A stretch of 64,000 nucleotides of DNA from Pseudomonas sp. PD9R. Its GTDB lineage: Bacteria; Pseudomonadota; Gammaproteobacteria; Pseudomonadales; Pseudomonadaceae. The notes beneath the pieces are model-generated. The model saw nothing but the letters and a program-made list of their open reading frames with translations. It ran no database searches and had not been told where the DNA came from. This document shows positions 28,127-37,816 of the stretch, piece by piece. Position 1 is the stretch's first letter. Each line of letters opens with the position of its first letter. The stretch spans positions 403,639 to 467,638 of the forward strand of contig NZ_JAHTMR010000003.1 in NCBI RefSeq assembly GCF_019200975.1, read 5' to 3'. Position numbers and translations under genes: made by a program.

Positions 28127-29422
28127 TTACAACAACGATATCGGATAACTGATAAAGAGCCGGTTTTCGTCAAACTCATTGGTGCTGAAGTTTTTCCGAA
28201 TACTGGAATTTCGCCATTTGACGCTGAGATTTTTCAATGCGCCAGATTGAATGACATAAGCCAGCTCCGATTCCCGACCCCATTCCTTACCATCGGTGAT
28301 CACCCCCGAGTGCACGTTATCGCCACTCAAGTAACGGTTCATCATGGTCAGGCCGGGGATGCCGACGGTGACGAAATTGAAGTCGTGACGAACCTGCCAG
28401 GAATGCTCCTGCGCGTTATCAAAACTGGAGTTGTAGCTGTCGTTCGCCAAGGTGCCGCCACTGGCACCGTTGACTCGCATCCACGCGGTATCGCCGGTGA
28501 GCTTTTGCAGGCCGACGTAGAACGTGCTGCCACCCAGTTTTGCGGAAAACAATCCGAAAGCGGTCTTGTTGTCCATGTCCCCGGCCAGACTGGCACCGTC
28601 TTCCTTGCCAGTAAAAAAGCCCATGTTGGCGCCCAGTGTCCAGTCGCCCAAGGGTTGGCTGTGGCTCAGGTTGAAGTACTGTTGCTGATAGATGTCCTTG
28701 AGTTCGTCGTACCAGAGTCCCACCGTCGTTCGCTTTTCGTTGAAGGTGTATTCACCCCCGCCGAAGTTGAAGCGATCGGACGTGAACGCCGCTTTGCCGT
28801 TCATGGACATGTCTTCCATGCTGGCGTCGTTGCGCGGGCTGTTCTGTCTGATCTGACCGCCGTACAACGTCAGCCCGCCGATTTCCTGTGAGGTAATCTG
28901 CGCGCCACGAAAAGTCTGCGGCAATGAACGACCATCATCGGAACGGAGGATCGGCAGGGTGCTGACCCATTCGCCGACTTTCACCACAGTTTTTGAAACC
29001 TTGGCCTTGGCGGCGACTCCCAGTCGTCCGAAATTTTCAGCTGGCTCTCCATCACCGTGGACAGGCAATAGTTGCGTGCCGGCGGTGCCTTTGCCGCCGT
29101 CGAGCTTCTGCGAGTAAAGCCCCAGGACATCAACGCCGAAACCTACCGGCCCTTGGGTGTAACCGGAGCGGGTATCGAGGATGAAGTTTTGCGTCCATTC
29201 CTCGGCTTTGTTCTGTGGTGCGGCAGCATTAGGGTAGGCGGGGTTGACGAAATTTCGATTGATGTAGGCGTTGCGCAGATTGAGCGTGGAAGTTGCACCC
29301 TCGATAAAACCGCTATTTTCATCGGCATGAGCGACAGTTGTCGAGGCGGCACTGATCACTAGGGTCAGGCCGATTAATTTGTAATGTGTGGGAACGTTAC
29401 GGCGAAAACAGGTGTGGCGCAT
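28127..29422 (-). CDS. OprD family outer-membrane porin
   Basis: 431-aa porin with a signal peptide (cleavage near VAHA-DENSGF) and the OprD pattern FIEGATSTLNLRNAYINRNF. The C-terminal strand ends ENRLFISYPISLL. It follows aroQ and a shikimate-type MFS on the same strand, so its likely cargo is quinate, shikimate or a related hydroxy acid. It differs clearly from the porin at 6119, so the two are not a recent duplication. Confidence 0.92.
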   Translation of the reverse strand: MRHTCFRRNVPTHYKLIGLTLVISAASTTVAHADENSGFIEGATSTLNLRNAYINRNFVNPAYPNAAAPQNKAEEWTQNFILDTRSGYTQGPVGFGVDVLGLYSQKLDGGKGTAGTQLLPVHGDGEPAENFGRLGVAAKAKVSKTVVKVGEWVSTLPILRSDDGRSLPQTFRGAQITSQEIGGLTLYGGQIRQNSPRNDASMEDMSMNGKAAFTSDRFNFGGGEYTFNEKRTTVGLWYDELKDIYQQQYFNLSHSQPLGDWTLGANMGFFTGKEDGASLAGDMDNKTAFGLFSAKLGGSTFYVGLQKLTGDTAWMRVNGASGGTLANDSYNSSFDNAQEHSWQVRHDFNFVTVGIPGLTMMNRYLSGDNVHSGVITDGKEWGRESELAYVIQSGALKNLSVKWRNSSIRKNFSTNEFDENRLFISYPISLL

Positions 29423-29493
29423 GATGGATTTCTCTCGGTGAATTATTGTTTTTTTTCGGGAGTTTTCGAAGCCGGTACTGAATTTCAGGTGCA

Positions 29494-29527
29494 GGCGGTC
29501 CGGGCAACTATCTGCCGGGAGACCGCC
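29494..29527. other. Hairpin between aroQ and the porin gene
   Basis: GGCGGTC/GACCGCC with partly paired inner arms and no T-run. Could partly terminate or process the aroQ transcript on the minus strand. Confidence 0.35.
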
Positions 29528-29553
29528 GTGTCAGCGTCTGGTTAAAAGGGGTG

Positions 29554-30009
29554 TCAGGTGTTGGAAGCCTGGCGACGCAACAGGTCGTCAATGGCCCTGA
29601 TGGCCAGGGGATAACCGTCGGCGCCCATTCCGCAGATCACTGCATTGACCACGCCGGACATGATCGAATGGCGATGCAGTTCATCGCGTGCATGGATGTT
29701 CGACAGGTGCAGTTCGATCAGGGGTGTGTCGAGTAGCTTCAACGCATCGAGTACCGGAATCGAGTGAAACGAAAAGCCGGCCGGGTTGATGATTAGTGCC
29801 GCGCCTTGTTCGAAAGCCTCCTGAATCCAGTCGACCATCACGCCTTCGTGGTTGGTCTGGCGAAAGTCGCATACCAGGTCTAATTCCCTGGCCAGCCTTT
29901 CACTCGTCTGGCGAATCTGATCGAGCGAGGTGTGGCCGTAGATGTGCGGCTCGCGACGACCCAGCAGGTTCAAATTCGGGCCGTTGAGGATGAAGACGGT
30001 ACGGTTCAT
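29554..30009 (-). CDS. aroQ: Type II 3-dehydroquinate dehydratase
   Basis: 151-aa enzyme interconverting 3-dehydroquinate and 3-dehydroshikimate. The signature ILNGPNLNLLGRREPHIYG contains the active-site loop (Tyr near 24); FRQTNHEGVMVDWIQEA, INPAGFSFHSIPVLDAL and ELHLSNIHARDELHRHS follow. Length matches the type II family. Its context (MHS transporter, OprD porin, divergent LysR) points to the catabolic quinate/shikimate role rather than the housekeeping aromatic pathway. It starts 15 bases after the MFS stop, so they are cotranscribed. Confidence 0.95.
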   Translation of the reverse strand: MNRTVFILNGPNLNLLGRREPHIYGHTSLDQIRQTSERLARELDLVCDFRQTNHEGVMVDWIQEAFEQGAALIINPAGFSFHSIPVLDALKLLDTPLIELHLSNIHARDELHRHSIMSGVVNAVICGMGADGYPLAIRAIDDLLRRQASNT

Positions 30010-30024
30010 GGTCGTCCTGCTGCG

Positions 30025-31380
30025 TTATTTGGAAAGAATGGCTGAAGCGCGAGTGTCTACGGCGTCGTCTTTGGCGACGGCGTTAAGATCGATGCCGCGT
30101 GTTTCCGGGCCGATGACGATCATTGCCAGCGAGATCAGGTTGATCACCGCGCACAGCGTCACCAGCGGCCAAGGGGAGTTGTTCGACTGGCTCATCATCC
30201 ACACGGCGATCATTGGCATAGGGCCGCCAATCACCAGGTTGGCGCCGGTGTAGGCTAGGGCCGAGCCGGAGTAACGAACCTGGGTCGGGAATGATTCGGC
30301 GAAGGCCACCGGCTGAATGCCGCTTTGGAACTGGGTGAAGCCAAGGAACAGCCCCATGATTGCCATGATGGCGGGGACGTTCAGCGTGTTGAGGATCGGG
30401 AAGTAGACGAACAGGATTAGCAAGGTCATGCCTGAGCCCAGGGCCAGCGCCTTCTTGCGGCCCCAGCGATCCGACAGATAACCGCCGGCCAGCGCACCGA
30501 AAATGGCGCAGACGTTAGCCACCATCAGCGACATGAAGCCGGTCGACTGGCTAAAGCCCAAGTGCTTGGTCAGGTAGCTGAGAGAGAAAATCACGATCAG
30601 ATAGAACAGCGCAGCCGGCGAGCAGAAGAACAGCATCAAGCGCAGGATGGTCTTGTAGTGACTGCCGACAGCGGATTTCAGCGGGCTTTTTTCCTGCTTG
30701 ACCGGGGTCTTTTTCAAGGCAACGAAGGCCGGGGTTTCATCGACTTTCAGGCGGATGAAGATCGCGACCACCACCAGCACGAAGCTCAGGAGGAAGGGGA
30801 TTCGCCATCCAAAACTTTCGAATTGATCGCTTGAAAGCGTCGCGGCCAGACCCATCAACACGCCGTTGGCCAATATCTGACTTAGTGGTGAGCACAAGCC
30901 GAGCATGCCCGAATAACGCCCGCGGCGATCGGGGGATGCGTGTTCCAGTGCCATCAGTTGTGCCCCGGTGGACTCACCACCCAGGGCGAAACCTTGAATG
31001 ATCCGCAGCAATACCAGAAGGATCGGTGCCCAGATCCCCACTTGGCCGTAGGTGGGCAACAAGCCCATCAATACCGAAGCCAGGCCCATCATGGTCACGG
31101 TGGCCAACATCAGGTTGCGCCGGCCAAGCTTGTCACCGAGGTAGCCACAGGTAATGGCGCCCAATGGCCGCGCGGCCAGGCCAACGCCGAAAGTCGCCAG
31201 CGAAGCGAGCAGGCCGGCAGTTGGTTCCATCGCCGGGAAAAACAGTTTGGGCAGAATGGTCGCTGATACCGCGCCATAGAGCGTGAAGTCGAACCATTCC
31301 AAGGCGGTGCCAATGGTTGCGGCGGTCACTGCTTTGCGAGGCATGCGCAAATCATGAGTCTCTTGACTGGTTGTGCTCAT
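30025..31380 (-). CDS. MHS-family MFS transporter, shikimate/quinate-type proton symporter
   Basis: 451 aa, 12 helices. The metabolite:H+ symporter features are ATIGTALEWFDFTLYG (first helix), the GYLGDKLGRR motif, GGESTGAQLMALEHAS and RGRYSGMLG after helix 4, and YLSDRWGRKKAL in the second half. The adjacent aroQ makes shikimate, quinate or dehydroshikimate the best guess. Divergent from the LysR gene at 31544. Confidence 0.9.
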   Translation of the reverse strand: MSTTSQETHDLRMPRKAVTAATIGTALEWFDFTLYGAVSATILPKLFFPAMEPTAGLLASLATFGVGLAARPLGAITCGYLGDKLGRRNLMLATVTMMGLASVLMGLLPTYGQVGIWAPILLVLLRIIQGFALGGESTGAQLMALEHASPDRRGRYSGMLGLCSPLSQILANGVLMGLAATLSSDQFESFGWRIPFLLSFVLVVVAIFIRLKVDETPAFVALKKTPVKQEKSPLKSAVGSHYKTILRLMLFFCSPAALFYLIVIFSLSYLTKHLGFSQSTGFMSLMVANVCAIFGALAGGYLSDRWGRKKALALGSGMTLLILFVYFPILNTLNVPAIMAIMGLFLGFTQFQSGIQPVAFAESFPTQVRYSGSALAYTGANLVIGGPMPMIAVWMMSQSNNSPWPLVTLCAVINLISLAMIVIGPETRGIDLNAVAKDDAVDTRASAILSK

Positions 31381-31543
31381 AGAGGTGCTCGTCTTTTTTT
31401 ATGGTTATGGTGTACCCCAACGATCCAGCCCGGGCGATGGCACCAGCAAAAACGTCGAAGTGAGTAGACGTTAACCCATCCTGCTTGCAGAATAATTATC
31501 GAAATCCAGATAAATAGATAAGCCAGCCTTATGGGTGGGAATT

Positions 31544-32428
31544 ATGGAACTGCGTCACCTGAAAGCCTTTGTGGTCGCCGCCGACCTGCAACATTTTAGT
31601 CGCGCGGCCGAGCAACTGGGCATTGCACAACCGGCGCTGAGTCAATTGATGCGCACGCTCGAGTCCGAACTGGGTCTGGTATTGTTTCGACGGGAAAACC
31701 GTGGGGTGGCGTTGACCGCTGCCGGCGAGGCGTTCCTGCCTCATGCGCGACAGTCCATCGAGTCCAGCGAACGGGCGATCGCCGCCGCGCGGCGTGCCCG
31801 ACGCGGGGAAGTAGGCGAAATCAACATCGGCTACCACTCGGCTTTGTTCGAGGCCAACCTGCCGCAATTGCTGCGGCATTACTTCAGCACCTTTCCCGAG
31901 GTCAAAGTGTCGCTGGTGGACGCCGGTATTCGTGCACAGTTCGACATGTTGCTCGACCAAAAACTCGACCTGGCCTTTGCCAGGGTGTTCAAGGATCATC
32001 TGCCCGACCGTCTTCGCACCCATCATTTCAGCCAGTCCAGACTTGTCCTGTTGATCCCGGACAACCACGAACTGGTCGACAGCTTCAGCGGAGACCTGGC
32101 GACGCTGCGCCATGAAAAATTCGTGTTCCTGCAGGACAGTGCCGGCATCGGTCTGACCTCCCACACCCTCCAGGCTTGCCGACAAAACCAACTGCACCCC
32201 GAGAACATCATGTACGTGCCATCGTTGATGAGCATTCCCGGGCTGGTGGCTGCTGGCATCGGCTTGAGCATCGTCCCCGAAACGATGACCCGGTTGACCA
32301 TGCCCGGCATACGCATTGTGCCGCTGGCTCAAGCGGAAATGGTCAGTGAACTGTCGCTGATTTCACGGATTGACGAGCGCTCCAGCGCGGTGCTGCACTT
32401 TATCGAAGAGGCTAATGGGTGGGGATAA
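31544..32428 (+). CDS. LysR family regulator (CatM/BenM-like)
   Basis: 294 aa from ATG 31544; an in-frame GTG at 31535 is possible. N-terminus MELRHLKAFVVAADLQHFSRAAEQLGIAQPALS is the CatM/BenM-type HTH, followed by RRENRGVALTAAGEAFL. The effector domain has GEINIGYHSALFE and DLAFARV. It probably activates the divergent transporter-aroQ-porin operon in response to a hydroaromatic or a derived aromatic acid. Confidence 0.93.
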   Translation: MELRHLKAFVVAADLQHFSRAAEQLGIAQPALSQLMRTLESELGLVLFRRENRGVALTAAGEAFLPHARQSIESSERAIAAARRARRGEVGEINIGYHSALFEANLPQLLRHYFSTFPEVKVSLVDAGIRAQFDMLLDQKLDLAFARVFKDHLPDRLRTHHFSQSRLVLLIPDNHELVDSFSGDLATLRHEKFVFLQDSAGIGLTSHTLQACRQNQLHPENIMYVPSLMSIPGLVAAGIGLSIVPETMTRLTMPGIRIVPLAQAEMVSELSLISRIDERSSAVLHFIEEANGWG

Positions 32429-32829
32429 CGTTGCGCGCGATTTGATAGTAGACCGGTCTGCATCAGAGATGCCCATGTAGCAGTTTCTGATCACTGAGAC
32501 AATGCAGTCGGAAATGGTTGTGGAGGCCTAGCCAACCTCCGATTCTCAAATGCACCTTGATCCCAGAGCGCAAGGAGCTCGTGACTCGCTCCTTTAATTT
32601 TCGGATGCGTGTTTCTGCCTGCCGCGAAGGGCAGAAAACGGCCAAAAGCAGTCCGTCGTTACAGGCAGAAACCGGCTGGATTCACGTTGCATGATTCGGC
32701 GATCAAGGCCTCCCACTACCTCACGCATTCCTCGCTAATACAGCACCGCTTCGCGCAACTGCTATTCGATGCTTCCGTATAACTATTTGGAGTCTACGCT
32801 TGGCTGATCATCAGCTGACAGGTGGCCTC
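32429..32829. other. Intergenic stretch carrying a dispersed repeat
   Basis: 400 bases without a convincing gene. The only structure I see is the TTTCTGCC/GGCAGAAA repeat unit at 32612-32685. Confidence 0.6.
32612..32685. repeat. Dispersed TTTCTGCC/GGCAGAAA repeat, copy 1
   Basis: TTTCTGCC-tgccgcgaag-GGCAGAAA is a perfect 8-bp stem, followed by ACGGCCAAAAGCAG and a second ACAGGCAGAAACCGGC. Related units occur at 33540, 34216, 34984, 47875, 61941 and 63011. Confidence 0.7.
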
Positions 32830-33390
32830 ATGAGTAACTTTCCTATCGTTGCGACGGTGCTTTCGATGTTATTGGGCCTTTCTGTCACCCGCCTGCTCCT
32901 TGGTGCATTAACGGTTTTCCGCATCCGTCGAGCAGCGGCGAGCGATTGGGTTGCTCTTGTCTGGGCTGTAACGCTTTTTACGACACAGCTGGATTTCTGG
33001 TGGGCTGTAAACGCACTGCCTAAGGTAAAAGAGTCATACTCATTTCCAGAGTTTTTACTGCTGGTTCTATTAGCTCTCTCACTATTCGTCTCTGCCGCGC
33101 TACTGCTGCCGAGCCGCAGTGAGGACGAGCAAAATGGCCTCCGCATTTACTTTGAACAAGATGGCCGGTATGCACTTCTTTCTCTATCGACTTATCTATT
33201 TCTCGGCTTTATTGTAAATGTTCTGTTATTCAAAGCATCTCCAATATCGCTTTGGGCTGCATTCGATGTAGTAATGATTGTCCTTCCCGCTTGTGCCTTT
33301 TTTGTCAAATCACGCAAGTGGTACTCTTTTATCGCCCTGGTTTATGTGCCAATTAATGCGATAGATCTGGCCATCTCACTAACAAATTAG
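32830..33390 (+). CDS. Hypothetical multi-pass membrane protein
   Basis: 186 aa from ATG 32830 with AGGTGG upstream (a start at 32800 is possible). About six hydrophobic helices are visible, e.g. ATVLSMLLGLSVTRLLLGAL, DWVALVWAVTLFTTQLDFWW, FLLLVLLALSLFVSAALLL and TYLFLGFIVNVLLF. The family is not recognised. Codon use is AT-richer than the flanks and the gene stands alone between repeat units, consistent with recent acquisition. Confidence 0.75.
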   Translation: MSNFPIVATVLSMLLGLSVTRLLLGALTVFRIRRAAASDWVALVWAVTLFTTQLDFWWAVNALPKVKESYSFPEFLLLVLLALSLFVSAALLLPSRSEDEQNGLRIYFEQDGRYALLSLSTYLFLGFIVNVLLFKASPISLWAAFDVVMIVLPACAFFVKSRKWYSFIALVYVPINAIDLAISLTN

Positions 33391-33705
33391 GTGCGCATAT
33401 TGATTGTTCGAAATTAACGGTTGCCCCCAGAATTCCGTCGAACTCAGTTGTGGCTACTGGTGACAGTTAGAGGGCCCCCGTCCTGTTGATTCGCCCCCTT
33501 ACGACTGCACTAAACGTACAACGCGTGGGGCAGGCCAGCATTGTGACTGGTCGACTGCTGCCGTCTGCGTAGGGCAGCAAAGGGTCGGTTCGGCCGGTGA
33601 CGGTAAGCAGAAATCGGCCAGAAACGTACGCGATACGAGCCGGGTTGCCCCTTAATTTTTTTTGTGAGAAGTTGAGGGACGCTGATTCATCAAGGAATGA
33701 AGATC
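33391..33705. other. Intergenic stretch with degenerate repeat
   Basis: 315 bases, no gene seen. A degenerate copy of the dispersed repeat lies at about 33540-33625 (GACTGCTGCCGTCTGCGTAG... then GCAGAAATCGGCC). Confidence 0.5.
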
Positions 33706-34203
33706 ATGGACATTCGATCGACAGAAACAGAGAATTGGATGCTTCTAAAGCAAGTCCGACTCGCCGCGCTTTTAGACACGCCAACGGCATTTGGTGTCAG
33801 TTATCAAACTGCTGCCGCATACACTGATGAACAGTGGAAAGCTAGAGCCTCTTCAACCGGAACAGCATTTTGGCTGGCACTCGACAACGGTAGGCCTGTC
33901 GGAATGATCGGCGCCGCAGTCAATAGCGCACATCGCTTTAACTTGATAGGAATGTGGGTTGAACCTGCTGCCCGGGGCTCAGGAGTAGCAACTCAGTTGG
34001 TAGAAGTAGTGAAAGCTCGCTCTACCTCGGAAGGCTTTGATCGCGTCTTTCTCGACGTATCGCCCGACAATGCGAGAGCCTCGAACTTCTATCTCAAGCA
34101 AGGTTTTGTTTTCATGGATGAATGGGAGCCGTTAGAAAGTCATCCGTATATTACGGTTCAGACTATGCTCTGGATCGGAAGTGATTCACGAGTTCTCTCT
34201 TAG
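33706..34203 (+). CDS. GNAT family N-acetyltransferase
   Basis: 165 aa from ATG 33706, chosen because AAGGA sits about 9 bases before it; ATG 33697 is too close to that SD. The acetyl-CoA pyrophosphate loop is ARGSGVATQLVE (R/Q-x-x-G-x-G/A), preceded by LIGMWVEPA and followed by VFLDVSPDNARASNFYLKQGF (motif B). Substrate unknown; such single-gene GNATs acetylate amines, antibiotics or protein N-termini. It stands alone between repeats in the AT-richer patch, suggesting horizontal origin. Confidence 0.9.
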   Translation: MDIRSTETENWMLLKQVRLAALLDTPTAFGVSYQTAAAYTDEQWKARASSTGTAFWLALDNGRPVGMIGAAVNSAHRFNLIGMWVEPAARGSGVATQLVEVVKARSTSEGFDRVFLDVSPDNARASNFYLKQGFVFMDEWEPLESHPYITVQTMLWIGSDSRVLS

Positions 34204-34215
34204 CCGGATATCTAT

Positions 34216-34322
34216 TAGATGTCGGTTCCTGCCCATCACAACGGACAGAAACCGGCCAATTTCTGCCGACGCAGACCGGCCGCTTTGGGTCGAATAGCGA
34301 CGGTCTAGCATCGACCGTCGCT
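34216..34322. repeat. Dispersed repeat, copy 3, with perfect hairpin next to the integrase 3' end
   Basis: Includes GGTTCCTGCC...GGACAGAAACC, GACCGGCCGCTTTGGGTCG, and a perfect 9-bp hairpin GCGACGGTC-TAGCATC-GACCGTCGC at 34297-34321, ten bases from the recombinase stop. The CTTTGGGTCG block reappears inverted at about 35012 on the other side of the recombinase. Confidence 0.65.
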
Positions 34323-34330
34323 AGGGATGG

Positions 34331-34950
34331 TTAGACCTCTGTCTGGTCCGCCATTTCCAGGGCATCATCGACCTCAATTCCCAGGTATCTGACGGTGCTT
34401 TCAAGCTTCGTATGACCAAGCAGGACTTGGACAGCTCTTAGGTTCTTCGTCCTGCGATAGATCAGCGATGCCTTGGTTCGCCTCAGCGTGTGAGTCCCGT
34501 ACATGCTTGGGTCAAGGCCAATGGCGGTTACCCATGCTTTTACTATTCGAGCATATTGCCTGGTGGAGAGATGATCTGAGCTGTGCAGCCGGTTCGGGAA
34601 CAAAAAATCCTCGTTGCGGAGGTGGGCCTGTCGCATCCAAGCCTCCAAAACCGTTCGGGTTTGCTCAGTGATTTCAAATTGCACTGGGTGCTGGGTTTTC
34701 TGCTGCAACACGATGGCCCGTGACGACACATGTTCTCCATGCGCTATATCCCTAACTCGCAGCTTGGTTAAATCACAGGCACGCAGTTTGCTGTCGATAG
34801 CCAAGTTGAAGAGCGCCAGATCCCGTGTCTTCTCCGCGAGCTGGAGTCTGACCTGAATGGCCCAGATGTCTCTGACTCGAAGCGGGGTTTTCTGCCCGAC
34901 AAGCTTTCCCTTGTTCCAAGGCTGATGTCTGTTTTAGCAATAATGTTCAT
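34331..34950 (-). pseudogene. Small single-domain tyrosine recombinase with N-terminal frameshift
   Basis: Catalytic core of a roughly 205-aa integrase. Arg in DSKLRACDLTKLRV, then HTLRRTKA (H-x-x-R), LLGH and Tyr in TVRYLGIE give the R..H-R..H..Y set intact. ATG 34950 opens MNIIAKTDIS, but the frame is then lost near 34917-34923. One missing C (AGCCTTGG instead of AGCCCTTGG) restores PWNKGKLVGQ..PLRVRDIWAIQVRLQL and joins the core. A TTG at 34804 would give a 157-aa core-only protein. Inverted repeat blocks flank the gene. Confidence 0.75.
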
Positions 34951-35309
34951 GACTCGTCCTCCACGTTGAGGGAGGACAAGGGTGGATCAATCACAATGAG
35001 TGAAGGTCGCTAACCGACCCAAAGCAGCCGGTCATGGGCCATACGAATAAGCGCAAGTTAGATCTCGTACTCCGGTGTTAAATCGACCGCCTCTTGCGCT
35101 TTTGGAAAAGCAGCGTCTCTGCTTCGGGCCCTTGATCGAGTGGAATCAAGGGCCACATATTGAGAAAACCTTCGAAAAATCTGTCTGTACCCATTGATGG
35201 GGCCTTTAGGCCGATTACTGCCCTGACGAAAGACTGTAATCGACCTCATGCCCCTCTAATTTGGTTCCCGTCGTGGATCGACGCGTGGTAAGCATCGACG
35301 ATTGAGGAA
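34951..35309. other. Intergenic stretch with repeat and hairpin
   Basis: 358 bases, no credible gene. It holds a repeat unit at 34984-35046 (CGACCCAAAGCAGCCGGTC) and a perfect 10-bp hairpin GGCCCTTGAT-N8-ATCAAGGGCC at 35127-35154 without T-run. Confidence 0.55.
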
Positions 35310-36611
35310 CTAAACGGTTGTGGCTGCCAAGGCTTTTTGCCGACGGTACAGAATTGTCGTCGCCGTGAACCCACACACCGCCGCGAACATCAGCCAGTAT
35401 GCCGGTGATGCCTTGTCGCCCGTGGCCTGGACAAGCAGCGTCGAGATTGCCGGGGTAAAACCGCCAAAAACCGCAGTGGCCAAACTGAAGGCCAGTGAAA
35501 ACCCGACTACCCGCACGTTTTGTGGCATGACTTCGGTCAATGCCGCGACCATGGCGCCGTTGTAGATGCCAAAGAAGAATGAGAAGTACAGGAGAACAGC
35601 GAGAAGTCGTTCGAAACTCGCCGCCTCTGCCAGCCAGTGCATGGCAGGATAGGCGGTGAAGATGCACAGCAACGATATCGCCAGCAACAGTGGCCGACGG
35701 CCAATGCGGTCGGAGAGGGCGCCGCCGATAGGCAGCCAGATAAAGTTACTGATACCGACCAGTAGTGTGACCACCAGGCTGTCGGTGGTGCTCAGGTTCA
35801 GTACTGTCCTGCCAAACGTCGGTGTGTAGACCGTAATCAGGTAGAACGTGGTGGTAGTCATGGACGCCAGCAAGCCGCCCGCCAGGACGGTGCGCCAGTT
35901 GTCACGCATCGAGCGAAAAACTTCGCGAGTGGTCGGACGATGGCTGCGAGCAGTGAAGGCGGCGGTTTCTTCCAGTGAGCGGCGAATAATGAAAATGAAC
36001 GGGATGATCACGCAGCCAATGAAGAACGGAATACGCCAGCCCCAATCGGCGATCTCAGCGGCTTGCATCGTGGCATTGATCGTGTAGCCCAACGCGGCCG
36101 CGACGACGATCGCCACCTGTTGGCTGGCCGATTGCCAACTGGTGTAGAAACCGGTGTGACCGGGGGTGGAAATTTCCGCCAAATACACGGAAACACCGCC
36201 CATTTCCGCGCCGGCGGAGAAGCCCTGGAGCAGCCTGCCCAACAACACCAGAATCGGTGCCGCCACTCCAATGGCGGCATAGCCCGGCACCAGGGCGATC
36301 AATACGGTACCGGCGGCCATGATCGACAGCGTCACGATCAGCCCCTTGCGACGGCCCACCTTGTCGATGTACGCCCCCAGCACAATGGCGCCTAACGGAC
36401 GCATCAGGAATCCGGAGCCGAACACCGCGAAGGTCATCATCAGCGACGCGAACTCGCTGGTGGCTGGAAAGAAGGTCTGGGAGATGTAGGTCGCGTAGAA
36501 CCCGAACAGAAAGAAGTCGAACTGCTCGAGAAAGTTACCGCTGGTGACCCGCAAAATGGCGCCCAATTTGGAGCCCTTGGTTCGGGTTGTTGCCGTTGTC
36601 GTTTTCATCAT
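35310..36611 (-). CDS. tcuC: Tricarballylate/citrate proton symporter TcuC
   Basis: 433 aa from ATG 36611 (a GTG at 36629 adds six residues). MHS-type MFS with [20 protein letters not shown] in helix 1, [12 protein letters not shown] motif, [19 protein letters not shown] and [15 protein letters not shown] loop in the second half. It is next to tcuB and tcuA in the order A-B-C known for tricarballylate utilisation in Salmonella, so tricarballylate (or citrate/aconitate) import is the likely role. Confidence 0.88.
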   Translation of the reverse strand: MMKTTTATTRTKGSKLGAILRVTSGNFLEQFDFFLFGFYATYISQTFFPATSEFASLMMTFAVFGSGFLMRPLGAIVLGAYIDKVGRRKGLIVTLSIMAAGTVLIALVPGYAAIGVAAPILVLLGRLLQGFSAGAEMGGVSVYLAEISTPGHTGFYTSWQSASQQVAIVVAAALGYTINATMQAAEIADWGWRIPFFIGCVIIPFIFIIRRSLEETAAFTARSHRPTTREVFRSMRDNWRTVLAGGLLASMTTTTFYLITVYTPTFGRTVLNLSTTDSLVVTLLVGISNFIWLPIGGALSDRIGRRPLLLAISLLCIFTAYPAMHWLAEAASFERLLAVLLYFSFFFGIYNGAMVAALTEVMPQNVRVVGFSLAFSLATAVFGGFTPAISTLLVQATGDKASPAYWLMFAAVCGFTATTILYRRQKALAATTV

Positions 36612-36658
36612 GGCTACCGTTATGCTCACTATTGTTTTTGGAATGAGTGCTTTAAACG

Positions 36659-37816
36659 TCAGTCGCTGCCGGCGTTGATCGGGTTGGGTTGACGCTTCTC
36701 AATGGCGTGTTTGAGCAGCGCTGCACTGCGGAATATTCCATGGGCGAATTTGCCGTAGGGCATGGTCAAGAAAAACGCCATGACCAGGCCCAGATGGATA
36801 GCCAACATCAAGCCCAAGGCGCTGGTTTCACGCAAAGCCAGTAGCGCCAGGCCGCTTGCGCTGACCAGAAACAGCAGTGCGATGAACCCGCGATCCATGG
36901 GTTTTTGGTTCTCATCGCCGTGCGCCGGGTTGCGACGTAGGTTCAGCCAAAGAAGACCCGCCGGACCGATCAGCAGGCCGATGCCCCCGGCAATACCCAA
37001 CATCACCGGCAAGCTGAAGATCGGATAAGGCGCCGACCACTTCAGCAGATAGTGAAAGAGCGTGGCGACGCCGGTGGCGGCGAAGCACAGCATGAAGCCG
37101 TAGAAGGTGAGGTGGTGGAATCGGCGTCGCCACAAGGTGAATTGATCGTCAGCGTTGTTGCAGCCTTCGCCATGGCCGCCGTCCAGGTACTTGAGCTTCG
37201 CGACGTTGGCCGTCGCCTCCAGTGCAGCGGACGTTTTCAACGGCAGTGGCGCGGCGACCGGTGAAACGTTGCGCCAGAAGCGCCGTACACCCAGGGTCAG
37301 GGCAAGTACCGCAAAGCCGAACACTGAGCCGAACATCAGCGCCAGGGTGTTATGCGGGAAAATCTTGTAGAAGTTGCCCCCGGGAATGGCCGTGAACAGG
37401 TTGCCCATGAGCATCAGTGTCAGGCATAAAAACAACGCCAATCCCCCACCGGAAGCCAACGCCAGGGTCAGACCGTTGCGCTGATACAACTTGCCCAGCG
37501 CTTGCGGCCAAGCGTATTCGGCGTAAGTATCCAGGCGCACTTTGGCCATGGCTTTGGGTATGTTGACTTCGAATTCGTGTGGGGCGGCGTACTGACAGGC
37601 GTGCAGGCACGCGCCGCAGTTATGGCACAAGTTCGCCAGATAATGAATGTCGGCCTGAGTGAATTCCAGGCGCCGGGTCATCGCTGGAAATACCGCGCAA
37701 AAGCCTTCGCAATAACGGCAAGCATTGCAGATGGTCATCTGCCGCTGGACTTCACTTTCGTCAAGATTCAGCACCGGGATCAACCCGCCCGATGCTTGGG
37801 GATCAAACAGTTGCAT
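36659..37816 (-). CDS. tcuB: Tricarballylate utilization protein TcuB (FeS/heme electron carrier)
   Basis: 385 aa from ATG 37816 ([11 protein letters not shown]). Two [4Fe-4S] motifs open the protein ([11 protein letters not shown] and [12 protein letters not shown]), followed by six or so membrane helices in the TcuB/CitB pattern. It re-oxidises the FADH2 of TcuA and feeds electrons to the quinone pool. The 14-base overlap with the end of tcuA implies coupling. A much longer open frame extends upstream inside tcuA but is not family-like. Confidence 0.92.
   Translation of the reverse strand: MQLFDPQASGGLIPVLNLDESEVQRQMTICNACRYCEGFCAVFPAMTRRLEFTQADIHYLANLCHNCGACLHACQYAAPHEFEVNIPKAMAKVRLDTYAEYAWPQALGKLYQRNGLTLALASGGGLALFLCLTLMLMGNLFTAIPGGNFYKIFPHNTLALMFGSVFGFAVLALTLGVRRFWRNVSPVAAPLPLKTSAALEATANVAKLKYLDGGHGEGCNNADDQFTLWRRRFHHLTFYGFMLCFAATGVATLFHYLLKWSAPYPIFSLPVMLGIAGGIGLLIGPAGLLWLNLRRNPAHGDENQKPMDRGFIALLFLVSASGLALLALRETSALGLMLAIHLGLVMAFFLTMPYGKFAHGIFRSAALLKHAIEKRQPNPINAGSD

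Noticed and set aside
32600..35050. Integron-like cassette array.
   Set aside because: No intI with the integron-specific helix and no attC consensus core (GTTRRRY) at cassette ends; the recombinase is a small XerC-like core without an N-terminal domain.
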